Source: Aristolochia californica (Eukaryota > Streptophyta > Magnoliopsida > Piperales > Aristolochiaceae). From it: 64,000 nt of DNA. Each line of letters opens with the position of its first letter. The stretch's first letter is position 1. The notes under the pieces were generated by a model. The model ran no database searches. It was not told where the DNA came from and saw only the letters and a program-made list of their open reading frames with translations. The stretch spans positions 56,012,062 to 56,076,061 of the forward strand of contig JARWKL010000001.1 in assembly GCA_029961685.1 (NCBI GenBank), in the 5' to 3' direction. Below, one piece after another: positions 22,441 to 34,514 of the stretch. Both the position numbers and the translations under genes were made by a program.

Positions 22441-22971
22441 GCAATGTGTAAGTGAAAGTGAATTCACTTTCAATAGGGAAAATAATCCCAAAAGCGTTAG
22501 TGCAATGTCAGTTGAACTATCTCTTTTTGTTCTCGCTCTTTGCTCTCCACTCGCCTCTAACTTGTGCTCGCTCTCTGCTTGCCTCTCTCTCTCTACTCTT
22601 CTCTCCCCTTTGTACAAAATTGGTCCTACGTTATTTCCCAATAAAAGTATCGGATGGTTCGTCCTATCCATCTCCGATCGGGTTACCTTCTAGGCCGATC
22701 CTTGGAGTCTCTAGTCTGGGGTTTGTTCCTTCTTTGAGATCCCCGGCCACCGAAGATCTCTCAAATGTTGGGGTTTTATTTTTGCATTCTTTGCACCAAT
22801 CTGGAAGCACTTGTTGTGAGGACAGTGAGAGATTAGATGGATTTTTTAGGATTTTTTTTCCTTTCGCTTCACTTTATGTTTGTTTAGTAGGTGTTTCTTG
22901 CTTCGGTTCTCCTTCTTTGGGGGCTCTAATTTGTTTGTGAATTTTGGGTGGGTTGTGTTGGGTAAGGCGAG

Positions 22972-23518
22972 ATGAATCCGTTCTGTTACACTACGCCTAT
23001 GTTGATCGACCGGGACCAGGGAAATTCGTCGATGGTCCTTGTCAAGGCGAAGTCTCCGTCCCACCCCCTTGGACTCAATGCTTCTGCTAGAGTCTCTGCA
23101 TTTGGGTCCAATAAGCATTCGTTCTTCTAGTTAAGCAACGATTCAGACCTCAGTTTTCCAGGTGCAACAACGACGAATTGTGACGCGGATCGATGGTCCT
23201 TGTCAAGGCGAAGTCTCCGTCCCACCCCCCTTGGACTCAATGCTTCTGCTAGAGTCTCTGCATTTGGGTCCAATAAGCATTCGTTCTTCTAGTTAAGTAA
23301 CGATTCAGAGCTCAATTTTCCGGGTGCAACAACGACGAATTGTGACGCGGAGGAGATTTCGGCAGGTGTGGCTGAAGGGAGTTGTGCAAATGGCATTGTC
23401 GTGAATGTGGGCGGCATTACCAGGATTCTATACAAATAGGTGAATTACGACAAGGGTTGGAGGTCTCGGTGGTTCGTCTTGCAGGACGGGGTGCTTTCCT
23501 ACTCTTCTCTCTCGTAGA
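22972..23518 (+). pseudogene. Truncated oxysterol-binding-related protein (ORP1-type) N-terminus
   Basis: An ATG at 22972 opens a frame starting MNPFC, like plant ORP1-type lipid-transfer proteins, followed by a Ser/Pro-rich stretch. From about 23365 it reads ANGIVVNVGGITRILYK, then VNYDKGWRSRWFVLQDGVLS, the first strands of the PH domain. Three defects mark it as dead. The frame meets TAG after HSFF in both copies of an internal duplication. The invariant Trp of YKWVNY is replaced by TAG at about 23437. Similarity stops at about 23518 inside the PH domain, and no sterol-binding domain follows. It probably arose by a partial DNA-level duplication of an ORP gene's first exon, since leader-like sequence precedes it; no A-tail or target duplication is seen. 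Confidence 0.78.
23029..23351. repeat. 161-bp tandem duplication inside the ORP pseudogene
   Basis: A unit starting TCGATGGTCCTTGTC and ending GACGCGGA occurs at 23029-23189 and 23190-23351. The copies differ by one extra C in a C-run and about four substitutions, so the duplication is fairly recent. Both copies carry the same in-frame TAG after HSFF, so that stop may predate the duplication. Confidence 0.92.
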
Positions 23519-24384
23519 CGTGCACGTGTCAGATACACCCAAATTTCTACAAGTTTGAATCCGCATTGATATTATAAAATTAAATATTATATTTTAACTA
23601 GTAATTTAAGAGCGAGAATTTAAACACTGAGGGGGGAGGAAATCACATGTATCTAAATTCAGTAAAATCTATTTTAGCCATTGCAATAAAAAATAATTTA
23701 GGAGGAGGATTGAGAGGTTGCAGGTGGGCGATAGGTGGGATCCCAGCCAAATAAGAATTTAAGGTTCAGCTTAACTCACTTTGTCCCCTGCAGCCCGTAA
23801 GAACCAAATGAACAAAGGAGCAGAGGTTTTTGTGACGCCCTCAAATTGGTTAATTTAAGGCATTTGTCGTTTAGGGCCCTAGGTTTGAGCCAGGCCAACC
23901 AAAAGAGGAGCGGGGAACGTGGGAGAGAGAGAGGGAGAGGGAGAGGAGAGGGAGAGGGAGAGAGCTGATCGAAGCAGAGTGGGGAACGGGAGTGATGGAG
24001 TGAGTGAAGTGCGAGAGAGAAAGGCGCGCGTAAGCGTAATCATTGTGGTGCGGTTTGTGGGGTTTCAACCGCTGCAGCAACCAAAGGAGGAGGGTGGGAC
24101 CTTGGGTGCTTCTGACTCTTGTTTTCACGAGAGAGGGAGAGGTGGCGGGGACCGGCTGATATTTGTGAAGGAATTTGCAAAGCCTTGCAACTTGTGAGAA
24201 CCACGCTCTCTCCTTCACCTGCTGCTCGTCTCTCTATGAAGGAAGGCAATAGAAATTTTGAAAGAAGAAACAAATAAATATAGACCCGTTTACTGCTCAG
24301 GTGATTCTGATTATTAGGGCTTCTGCTCCTGCTTTTTATTATTATTATTATTATTACTTCTTTTTTTTTTTGGATACTTGGGCA

Positions 24385-24960
24385 GTTGGGTTTTGTGATT
24401 CTCATCGCACTTTTAGTTTTTTTTTTTCTTTTTTTTCACTTGCGTTTTTATTTTGTTTTCCTGTATTTTTTATTTTTGGGGTAATTAGTGAATCGAATTT
24501 GGTTGTTTGGGTTTCTCATGGATCTCTCACTTTCAGGTTGCTGCGGATTCTGCCGGGTTGAGGTTTCTCGGGTATTTGCAAGGACAATTTTGATTGTCTA
24601 TTTTGGTTGGGAACTTTGGAGTGCACGTGATAATTGAATCCCTTGCGAGAAGGAAGAAGGGTCGAGAAGGAAGTTGGGTTTTGTGATTCTCATCGCACTT
24701 TTAGTTTTTTTTTTTCTTTTTTTTCACTTGCGTTTTTATTTTGTTTTCCTGTATTTTTTATTTTTGGGGTAATTAGTGAATCGAATTTGGTTGTTTGGGT
24801 TTCTCATGGATCTCTCACTTTCAGGTTGCTGCGGATTCTGCCGGGTTGAGGTTTCTCGGGTATTTGCAAGGACAATTTTGATTGTCTATTTTGGTTGGGA
24901 ACTTTGGAGTGCACGTGATAATTGAATCCCTTGCGAGAAGGAAGAAGGGTCGAGAAGAAA
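24385..24960. repeat. 288-bp tandem duplication in the SKIP35 leader region
   Basis: The unit that starts GTTGGGTTTTGTGATTC occurs at 24385-24672 and again at 24673-24960, apparently identical over its length, including poly-T runs of 11 and 8. The only clear difference is after the unit, where GAAGG becomes GAAGA. It lies 0.4-1 kb upstream of the SKIP35 start codon and includes a pyrimidine tract plus TTTCAG, so a potential 3' splice site is duplicated. Confidence 0.95.
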
Positions 24961-25354
24961 CTTTTAGAAATTTGTTGGGTTTGCAGGATTTCAGTTGTAC
25001 AGACTGTTGATTATCTGAGAAGAGAGAAACTAAAGGGGCCATCTTTTGGTAAAAATCTGCAATGTTTTCATATTCAAGAGTTTGCTCTTGATCATTACAA
25101 CCTTTGGCAGACTGGTTCTCGGCTCCGGATCTTTTATCTACTGAATTGCTTTAATCAGGCGTTGCTTCTTTTGTTTTCAGAATTAAATCGTCCTGCTCGT
25201 GAAATCAAGTGCTTTTAGGTGCACGCGCTGAGCTCCATCTTTTCAGAATTTTATGTGATGGAAAGCCAGGGTTTGGTTGTAAAAACTGAGTGACTGTTTT
25301 GATCGAAAGATCAGTTTTTCGAATCGGCGGTTAATATTTTAATTACTACTTGAT

Positions 25355-28300
25355 ATGGAAGACGAGATCATGTCGGTGAACGAGAGCCACTCATTGGATC
25401 ACTCTGGTTCAGATATGGAAACGGAAGAGAGTTTAGCGGGGACTTCTAAAGATGCTGGAGAAAATTTTACTTCTGAGAAAGGTGAAGCTAGTAATGTAAT
25501 TTTTTCTAGGGAAACACCACTACTTACCCAGGATCCAAGAATCTCCGGTGCATGTGGCTGCGCTGCCAAGAAGCTAAAATCAAGAATGTCATCTTCAGAA
25601 CCTGAGTCCCGTAAAAGGGATAAAAATGGACAGGAAAGAAGGCTTAGTCGCCAGGACAGAATAGAGTTGGGTCGTATGTTTCAGGGTGCCGTGAGTTCTC
25701 ACAACTGGGAAGTTGCTGAGAGTTTAATTTCACTAGCGGACCCACAAACTCTTAATGATGCTCTTTGTATAGCTTTGGATTCAATTTGGTTCCTCAGAAA
25801 TCAGCAGGAATTGCATGGAATCAATGGTTTGATTAGAAGAATAATTTCCAATGGTGCTTATGACTTTACAAGAGCTGCGCTTAGGACTTCCTTTCTTGCT
25901 TCATGTGTTTCTGCCTGCCAGAGTTGGACGATGAGTTTAGCTGACACTGTGGCTGTTATGGCTCATAGGTAAATACTTTATGCCTTAAGTTGTTCTCTTT
26001 TTTTGCTTATTCAGTATCAAGAATGGCATTATACATAAGAAGAGATGGCTTGTCTTTGTAAAATAAAGTGTGGAATTACACTAACTTGTTTCTACCTGAT
26101 AATTAGACAGAATCAGTGCTAATTTGAGGACCTGATTTTCAACAGAGCATCTTTTAGGCATAAAATATTTATACCCTAAATATCTCGCTCTAGTTACAAG
26201 ATAATGAAATATCAAGAAGATCCACCGACAATTGTTTCACGTTGGTCTGCATTTGTTTCCTTCATCTAAGCTGAACATATACAGGAGTTAATGATGTTTC
26301 CACTTTCTGTTCCCAGAAACTGTCTTCTTTTTTCTTTCTTCTTTTGTTGCACGGGTGGAGAAAATTGTAGCTGTGAATGTACAATTTATTAAGTTAGCAC
26401 AAATGGATGAAATTTCTAAAAGTGTAAGGGAATCAATTTTCATATTATTTCTGTCCTTATTAGCAGTTTTACATATTCAATATCATTCGTTTCTCTATTG
26501 TAAATTGTTATGTGGATGTTTTCTTTTATGTCTCTCTGCCAATACGGCATAGATGAAACTTTGTTCACTTAATAAACATATAACTACTGCTTCAGCGCCA
26601 CTGAACCTATCTTGCGGGGCAGTGTGGTCGTACTGGTTGGTTTCTGGAGAAACTGGTCTTTAAGCTAGATGGCCTTGCATAAATTTGGTGCAAATATCTA
26701 TGGTTTGAGAAACGCTCAATCCTTGTGGTTCAAAGGCAGCTGACTGGCAATTTAGCACAGGATGAAGTTGTTTGGCCAAAAATAAAAGAGCTTCCTCTGC
26801 TTCTATGTTTTATGGAACACAATCATGTACTCTGAGAATTGCATATGTTTCTGATGAATAGACCAGAATATTTGATTGACAATTTGGGATTCAAAATAAC
26901 TCTGTCCTGTCTTTGTCTCAATGGATGACTGTATTCTTAGTTTGTAAATTCTGATTGATGTAGTTGACTAATATGTTAATTTCTTCCATTGTGCTTATTT
27001 TTATTAGGTTGCATGAACGCCTTCAGGAATGTAACGGGGATGAGGTTCTAAAAGTGGAAGCTGGGGTTAAGGTTCAGAAATTCACTGAGTGGGCTCTTAA
27101 ATGCATTAGCTTCCACTCTCGGAGCCAGGGAAATCGGAATAGAGGAGGTCAAAGTTCAGCGGTTGAGATCCAATTCCAGTTATCAGCATTTAAATCATTT
27201 CTTGATCTTGCTGGAAATCATCTTACAGGAAAAGATTTCACAGAGGCATTTGATGCTGCTTGTTTCCCTTTAACTCTTTTCTCTAGTTCGTTTGATCCTG
27301 GTTGGGCTTCTGGAATTTCTGCAACTGCCATTCAAGGGTTGCTAGGTATGTTGGTTGAAGGAGGTGCTGATAATGTTAACCAATGCTTTCTTGAAGCTTC
27401 TCGTTTTGGAAGTACGGAGCTTGTGCGGATCTTGTTGCAGGTAACGCCCATATTTTTTCTCTATGAGTGGATAATAACAAGGAGAACCAATTGCTTAAGC
27501 ATTAAAGCAAAATTCTATTAAATACAATGTAGACATGAAAAAATAAACTATTTGAGATCTTAAGTCAGATCTATGTCCATGATCACGTTCAAATTATTAT
27601 ACCACTATGATTGATGGTTCGGATATTTACAATATTATACCACTATGATTGATGGTTCGGATATTTACATCAAGACTCTGACCATGTGGGACTGTGATTG
27701 ATAGTTCGGATTTTGTATTCACGAGGGGAGGTCCATCTCAATCTCGGCCTGCATTAACCCCAAATTTGTACAAGTCTGACATATGAAGAGTGATACAAGA
27801 CCTCCTTTGAAAGTGACATGTCACCATGGCAAAGTAGTGTCTTGACAAGCACCATAATGGCCACTTATGTCACCTATGAGATGACATTTGACATTTGACA
27901 CTCGCCCATTAGGATGAAAGGGGTAAAAGATATGAGAGAAAGGAGTCAAAGAAAATTGAGAGGAATGACAGAAAAAGGAGGATGGTTCAACTACCCCTCT
28001 CATCTTATGGTAGGGGTTAAAACTCTTCTATAGAAAGACACACAAATTTGTTGGAGCTGTGGGTACTAAGTATCTTTAGAAAAAAACTAAAACTTTGTAA
28101 GCATGTCAAGTCAGAGATTGCTACAAGCAATAGTTATGTTGCAAATTTGCTCAACTCCTGGAGCTGTCATATTTGGTATGAGACTAAAGTTTCCTCATTA
28201 AATGTCCTACGGTGGCTAGGAACAAGTTAGATTGCTGGCTGGACAAGAAATTCAAGTTTAGGCTTCATTCTAACTGTCGGATAAACAAACTTATACATAG

Positions 28301-31300
28301 GGATCAAATTGGAGGATCCAAATTTGAATGTTGGACCTAATGCATCTTGACATTTAGTCTCTAGTGCTAAAAAGTCCCTTCCAAGGAAAGATTACCTCTG
28401 TTCATTGGGTGGGTGGGTGGATGAATACACCCCTTTTTCCCTCTTCCCTCTCGAACATCTCCATTCATTTACTTTTTCAGTGCATTTGAGGGAGTGTCCT
28501 ATGTCTTCTTATGGGAGGGTGATATGTGGTCAGAAAGGTTCCACTTGTTGAGATACTTGTCATCTCCCTATGGTGACCCTTGTCACTTGTGGGGGACTTA
28601 GTGTGTAAGAATTAGATTTGGTGGCGACTCAAGAGTATGTGATCAAAGCTATCAGCTGTGGTCCCCAATGATTAGAGTTTTCTCTAAAGACCCAGGTTCC
28701 AAAATTATGAGGGTCACACATTTCTTGCACATTCGTGGCCATTAATTGAACCTTATGATCTCAATGTTTCATTTTTTATGTCTACAAAGACAATGTGAAA
28801 GTTTGGCTGAAGAAACTCATGATGGATTAAAACTAACAACTTATCCACAAATGTGAACTGTTCTACTTTTTCTTCTAGGGTGTTGAAAATTTTAATTTAT
28901 AGGCTGCATAATGCTGCATAAAGATGCCTTCCTCCACTACCTAAATAATTTTTTTCAAATGAGGCACTTTGATGAGATTTTCATTGGTTTCCAATGACTT
29001 CTTCTTAGAGATTCTTTTTTCATGGTATATAATTTTCAGGTACTAAGTTCTTTCTTGGTTTCTCTCTTAGGGGAGGGTGCTTCAATATTATCTTCGAAAT
29101 GACTTACATTGATTTTATTAACCGATTCATTTTTTTATTCCTGTGAAAGAAGAATCACGCAATTTGATTTTATTAAATATAAAGAAATTAGGTTTACATT
29201 TATTCTTAGGGGGATTGGTTTTGCATTTATTCCTAAAAATAAAAACAATAATCTTCTAAATTGTATCAGATGGCACATGCCAAACGTCAATTTGAATAAT
29301 AATGGTCCTTTTTTCCTCTCTTGGTAGACTATCCACCTCTTTGATATGTTTAAGAGGTTTAATTTTTATGCCTTTATTCTGATCTAGTGTGGAGCCCTGG
29401 GAGTCACTGGTTTCTTTTTCGCATTCCATGACCATTGTGGCTTGTGAATCACGACAGATGAGCATGTTCTCCTGCTCATCACATGGTCTATAATGAGAAA
29501 GGATATGGTTTAGGACATTTCTTGCATTCTTAATGGTGTCTCATGATATGTCTCAGTGCTTTCAACTGAATCAAGGACCTGCATCTAAAGAGGTTTGCTG
29601 ATGATTGTTTGGTTTTAAAGATATTTGTGTTGAATGTGGTATTTATTTTTTCTGAGCTCTTTTTCCCTCGTTAAGAGATATCGGTAAGAAAGAGGAGAAA
29701 CGTTCTTTGCTGCCCATACATGGGGGAGACTGGTTTTCATAATGGTGTTCATGTCAGAGCATTCCTACTTGGGAATTTTTTTCTGTTATGTACTATCTCA
29801 ATGCATGGAGTGTGAAGCAGGGGAAACAGAAAACAGAAGAAAGAGACACTAATATCCTATTAACCGCATACATGCCATCATAATAACAAAAGTGTGCCCC
29901 TCCTTTAGTCTTGTCATCCAAAAACACACCAAAAAAAAAAAAAAAATAACAAAAAGTGTAGTTCCAAGTAAAAGTCAAGTCTGCAGCTTATTTCTTTTTT
30001 ACTCTGATGTCTCTGTTATTACAGCTGTGCTGTAGCTAGCATTGTGGACTCTGGTAATGAGAATAATTTTTTTGTGATAACTCTAATGATGCATTGTTCA
30101 CCTTCTTCCATTTGCCTCTTCAAGGATTATCTGCAAATGTTTACAGGGACTCGTTTTCCTTCCATTTTGAGATTTTATCTTGTTTAAAATGATTATTATT
30201 ATTATTATCTTATTTATTTATTTATTTTATTTTTTTCCCATAGGTTTTTCATTCTGAGATGACTTGTTGATTTTCTGTCCTGTGGCATCCTTATAGACTA
30301 GTTCCATTATCACTTTGTCATTGTTGCATGAGTCTTCTGCTTAGAGTGTATATTGTCTTACTGTTACCACAATTTTCATGAGTCGACGTCTGTTATGAAA
30401 TTTCTACATTGTTTTGTTCCGCTTCTTGTCATATCTAAAATTACATTCGATAGTACGGTACCTACTGTGTAAATCCGATAATTCAGCTATGCTACAAGAC
30501 TATTGTTTTGAATTCTTTGCAAGCACTGGTTTGAAGTCAGTTTTATTGGAGAAGTTTGAATCCAACTAATGGTCTGGACGATGACCATCTTTTGAGATCT
30601 AGTTTTTCTAAAATGTGATTGTATTCTGTATTTCAAAGTGTTCCTTGAGCATACATGTGCATTAGTTTTGTTGCTTTTTCTGAATTTGCTTTTTTCTGCA
30701 TTTCCTTTTCAGATTGCTCAGAGGAATAGCTTAGATGTGGATGTGGACCTTGCTTTGGGCTTCGCTTCTCACTATGGCAAGATTCAGACAATGGAATGCC
30801 TGGTTGAAGAAGGTAATGCCATTGCATTCTTGGGGCCACTTATGAGAGCTGCTGAAAGGGGAAGCATGGAAGTTGTCCAGTGGTTTGTGGGACGAGGATG
30901 CCGGGACATGGAGCTGTGTCTTGCCCTAACTGCAGCTACCTCAAGCAGCCAAGTTGAAATTGCAGCCTACCTCCTCCCCCATGTTCCCCAGCATGTCCTG
31001 GCAGCTCTAAGCATTGAAATCCTCAAAGCCGCCGGAGAACGGAGTGGAGGGTCCCTTGAGGGGGTGCACTTCCTCCTACGCTCCGATTTCCTGGGTGATG
31101 CTGCCGCCACATATGCAGTGGCCAATAGTATCGCAAAGTCAGAAGATGAAGGTGTAGCCCCTGAACTACGAGCTTTTCTGCGAGAGCATTGGTCGGAGGC
31201 TGCATTTGCCGAGGGGTTGAAGTATGGGGAGGACCACTATGTCAATATAATGAGGATTCAAAGACGGGGCAGGTCACCCATTTGCTTGCGAGACTTACCA

Positions 31301-31522
31301 GTGCCTCTCTTGGCTGCTGTGGCGTATTTACCTCTGTACAGGGAGTGCATGAAGACGACCGGAAAATTGCTTCCTCAACGTCTGAGGGGGCAGCTCTTGG
31401 AAGCAGCAAGGAGGCTAGGGGGTGATCCGATTAATGAGGTGAGCCAAGCGAGAGAGCTCCTTACAGTTTTGGAACAACAAATTCCACCATTTTTGGTCCT
31501 GCCTCGGAGGAGGGTTGCTTAG
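25355..31522 (+). CDS. SKIP35: Ankyrin-repeat protein of the SKIP35 type (3 coding exons)
   Basis: Exons 25355-25968, 27008-27440 and 30713-31522 join in phase (CAT AG|G TTG; then phase 0) to code 618 residues, close to the family length of about 600. The N-terminus is acidic and Ser-rich, then SNVIFSRETPLL and a Cys-containing CGCAAKKLKSR. From about residue 95 the conserved body begins: SRQDRIELGRMFQGAVSSH, LADPQTLNDALCIALDSIWF, KVQKFTEWALKCISFHSR, GLLGMLVEGGADNVNQCFLE. Ankyrin-like units follow in exon 3 (ASHYGKIQTMECLVEEGNA, MRAAERGSMEVVQWFVGRGC). Family members were found as partners of the ASK/SKP1 subunit of SCF ubiquitin ligases; the biochemical role is not established. The long second intron (27441-30712) has no recognised gene. 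The start is the first ATG of the frame, preceded by a leader that probably contains one or more introns (24300-25000). Confidence 0.93.
27441..30712. other. Large SKIP35 intron
   Basis: This 3.27-kb GT-AG intron shows no coding region or clear transposon end. Its only evident structure is the 38-bp tandem duplication listed separately and short A- and T-runs. Confidence 0.6.
27596..27668. repeat. Two-copy 38-bp tandem duplication in a SKIP35 intron
   Basis: The unit ATTATACCACTATGATTGAT...GGATATTTACAAT occurs at 27596 and 27634 with no differences seen over the shared 35 bases, followed by a third partial match (GTGATTGATAGTTCGGAT) at about 27691. Confidence 0.9.
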
Positions 31523-32481
31523 AAGAAGGAACTCATCCAATTTTTATCGAGTTTGGGAGAAATTAAGCTGACTTGATTATGAAGTGATTCTACTTCCTCC
31601 TACTAAGTCTTGAATTCCCGTGTCTATGGTCTGTAAAATAGACGTGAAAAAAAGGGAGTAAAAACAAGAGTATGCTGTAATTGTCTCTGAACCATCTCAG
31701 GGAGAAGGAAGCGTAAACGTACTAAATGGGTAGTGTTTAAAGGAAAATTTGGTAAAGAAAAAGATCACTCATTATCTTTTGGGGACTGTAAAAAGAAAGA
31801 AAATATTTTCATTTTTCTGTCTCACAGGTCGGTTATTACCTTTTCTGTCTCACAGCATTGTTCATCTCGTTCTCGAGGCCTGAAACCTGAGCCACCAACC
31901 AAAGAAACATCGGAGAAGGAAATCGATCAAAATACTTGCCCTTCGTCTCCCTCATTCCTCGAAATCGAGTGACCCAGCTAGAGTTTATAGATTGTTCTTC
32001 ACTACTATCGCTGCTTGCACATATTTATTCTTTAACGAGTCATCTTTTCGGTCACTGTTACCACCAGAGATGCGTCAGTTAACAGACGCAATGTGCACCA
32101 GCAAATTAGTAAAATTTCGCTCATGGGAATGGGAGGGTTTCATGAACTCCAAGAAAAGTTTCAGTTGAAAATATACGAATTCCCCCTTCGAAGTTAGATG
32201 AACATGGGTCTGGATGAAACTCCATGAAAAGGAAAAGAACTAGATCCCAGTTCTGATTTTCTCCATCTTCGGTGAGTCTGTGACATGATATTTTCATCTT
32301 CAATTGATTCGAACAAAAAAAAAAAAAAAAAACAAACAAACAAAATGTAAAACGGGATTCTAATATGAGCAGAATTCTCGGATGAACATGAGATTACAAA
32401 CAAAAAAAATGAACCACAACCAAAGAATTGTGTTTCTTTCCAACAAAAAATCATGCCTATTTTGGAGAAGAGACGTAGGGA

Positions 32482-32775
32482 TTACATATACGACGAAGAA
32501 ACGTCTCGAACATCCGAAGGCATGAAAGCCAAAACCAAGAGCACAACCAGAATGCCGATGGGGAGCAACAGCAGCATGAAGGGTGGGGGTGGCAATGGAG
32601 GTAGTATTACAGGGAGGATCAGCAGTGAAGCTGTTAAGCAAACCAGCACCAACAAGGACTCTACACTGAAGTAACTCAACGAGAAGGATTTCCGTCTATT
32701 CAACTGTGAAACAGGCCTGCTGTAATCTCTCATGTGCCCCTCCGCCGAACCTCTCCTCCTTACCGCACTTTCCAT
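32482..32775 (-). CDS. ARL: ARGOS / ARGOS-LIKE organ size regulator (OSR family)
   Basis: This is a 97-residue single-exon protein on the minus strand. ARGOS-family proteins are small endoplasmic-reticulum membrane proteins that raise organ size and dampen ethylene response. The hallmark OSR core is intact: YFSVESLLVLVCLTASLLIL, then PVILPPLPPPPFMLLLLPIG, then LVVLLVLAFMPSDVRD. That gives two hydrophobic membrane segments around the LPPLPPPP turn, at about residues 41-61 and 70-87. The start at 32775 (MESAVRRR) fits the basic N-terminus of relatives. An in-frame ATG 26 codons upstream (32853) would add a segment unlike the family. It is tail to tail with SKIP35: the two stop codons are 959 bp apart. 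Confidence 0.92.
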   Translation of the reverse strand: MESAVRRRGSAEGHMRDYSRPVSQLNRRKSFSLSYFSVESLLVLVCLTASLLILPVILPPLPPPPFMLLLLPIGILVVLLVLAFMPSDVRDVSSSYM

Positions 32776-34200
32776 CAGACCAGTCCAATTAGCTTTTTGG
32801 TGAATACGATCAAGCGAAATTCTCAGTTCTACATTCGAGAATGCAAAACTCATTTAAATCTCTCTGCACCACCCAAATGCTCCCAAGTCTTCCGCCAACT
32901 AGAAGCCGATTGCACAGAAACCTGGATATTTTCGCAAGTCTACCGATCCCAGATATCTTCCTTCCGCTGCACTTGAAATTTGCAAATTACCGGTCTGGAC
33001 AGGACGACCAAAATTTTGCCAACCTCTCAAAAGGTCCGGGACAATCCTTCTTCCTCACAGAGGCAAAATGTGGATTACAAATGCCGGTTGAAGCTGTGAA
33101 CTATCTCAAGAGAATTAAGCGAAGTGCTTCAGTAGCAGGATCAACGGAGTGAAACTTCAAGATTTGGGCATGTAATCTCACCAAACCAAACTTCCTTTTA
33201 AGTGTGCTGGCAAGTATGGGTGTTCCTTCAGGCTTCCTTACGGTTTTAAAGCAGCTCAAAACGAAAAATGAAATCCTGGCTTCTGCAAAATGAGATAAAC
33301 AAAAATTAACAGCAATTTGGGCAAATGAAACCAATATCTTGCAAATATTTCATAAAGAAAAAAATCAGACAATGAAACCTATGTTGGAACAATGTTCTGC
33401 TCAATGGAAGATCCGAAGAAACGGCGAAATTGCAGAAACGCCGAGTACCGGAAAAAGTGAGAGCTTTAAAAGCAAGACCAGAAAAGGAAACCCCAAGAAC
33501 ACTACACAGATCGCGGTTGAAACCTAACTATGAGATATTGACATCACGACGGTCTCGACAGCGACATTCGCGTTGCAAAAAGAATTTCCAAAGTGCGCAG
33601 TTGGAGGGGAATCCGAAGCTAGCAGCCTGGGCATTTTTAGCCCGACCTAATCCGACACTAGTAAAACAAGCTTATAGGTGATGACCAATGGGGCTTATGA
33701 GATTGATACAGATGAAGTATTTTACACTTCAGAAATTGCAAATCGACAAAATAAATGCTACCTCGTGAAATTTGTGCGATTTTTACGATATCAAACCCTC
33801 TGACTAAGACTGAATCAGAGGTAATACCCCCCCAAAACAAATCGAACTGCCCTTTCTCGAAGAAAAGAGAAGATTTGGATAAAAAACGATCGTTTCAAAT
33901 ACAGTAACTGATCAGTTTCTGATTTGAGCAGAAACCAGGAAGATACTCAACAGAGCGTTTACCGTCGTACCTGAAACGAGAACATCCACAGAGGCATAAT
34001 CTCTCCCGTCTTTTGAGACCCAGAGAGAGAGACGAACAAAGAGAGAAACACGCAAATCTCCTCTTCGGGCGAACAACAGAATAAAGAAAGCAACAAACAA
34101 AAACACGATGACAGGGAGAAAATCAATACCTATGACGGTGATGTAGCGCTCGTAATCATCTTCCAAATAAAAGTTAAAAAATTATAGCTCTTGTAATGTT
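32776..34200 (-). promoter_or_regulatory. Probable leader and promoter of the ARGOS-like gene, with a possible uORF
   Basis: No protein is evident here. Reading the minus strand, a nine-codon open frame (MITSATSPS, stop) at 34159-34130 is followed directly by GTATTG, a possible 5' splice donor; a possible acceptor lies near 32962 (CAAGTGCAG). This would give a leader exon with a small upstream frame, a 1.1-kb leader intron and a short second leader piece. These sites are inferred by eye only. Confidence 0.35.
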
Positions 34201-34492
34201 AGACCAGAGACGAGACGGAAAGTGTTGGATCGACGGAGGGGGGGGCGAGAGGCCGTATAAAAGAAGAGAGGAGAGAGAGAGGGAATGCAGTTGGGATGGA
34301 TGCAGTGAACTCAAATCCAAGTGGCGCGCCTTCCATGCAAGTGGAGCAGACGAAAAAGATGTTAAGGTTCCTCACCCCTGGACGCCTTCCTTTTTTTCTA
34401 TTTCTTCTTCCCCCATCGCTTTCTCTCTCTACAGTGAAAAGTTGCCCAGTTTGTTGAGTTTGAAGAGATGGGTTTCTGTTCCCTATCCTGCC

Positions 34493-34514
34493 TTCTCTCT
34501 CTCTCTCTCTCTCT
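34493..34514. repeat. (TC)n microsatellite
   Basis: About eleven TC units form a perfect dinucleotide run, in a generally CT-rich stretch 34380-34620 that probably belongs to the promoter side of the ARGOS-like gene. Confidence 0.9.

Noticed and set aside
24301..24849. Two short open frames with the same Phe-rich peptide
   Set aside because: They are the two copies of the 288-bp leader duplication reading through poly-T; not coding.
32734..33152. Plus-strand open frames in the ARGOS-like 5' region
   Set aside because: Antisense to the ARGOS-like gene leader and without homology.
33912..34166. 84-codon minus-strand frame with a hydrophobic segment
   Set aside because: It lacks an ATG at its start and overlaps the presumed leader and intron of the ARGOS-like gene.
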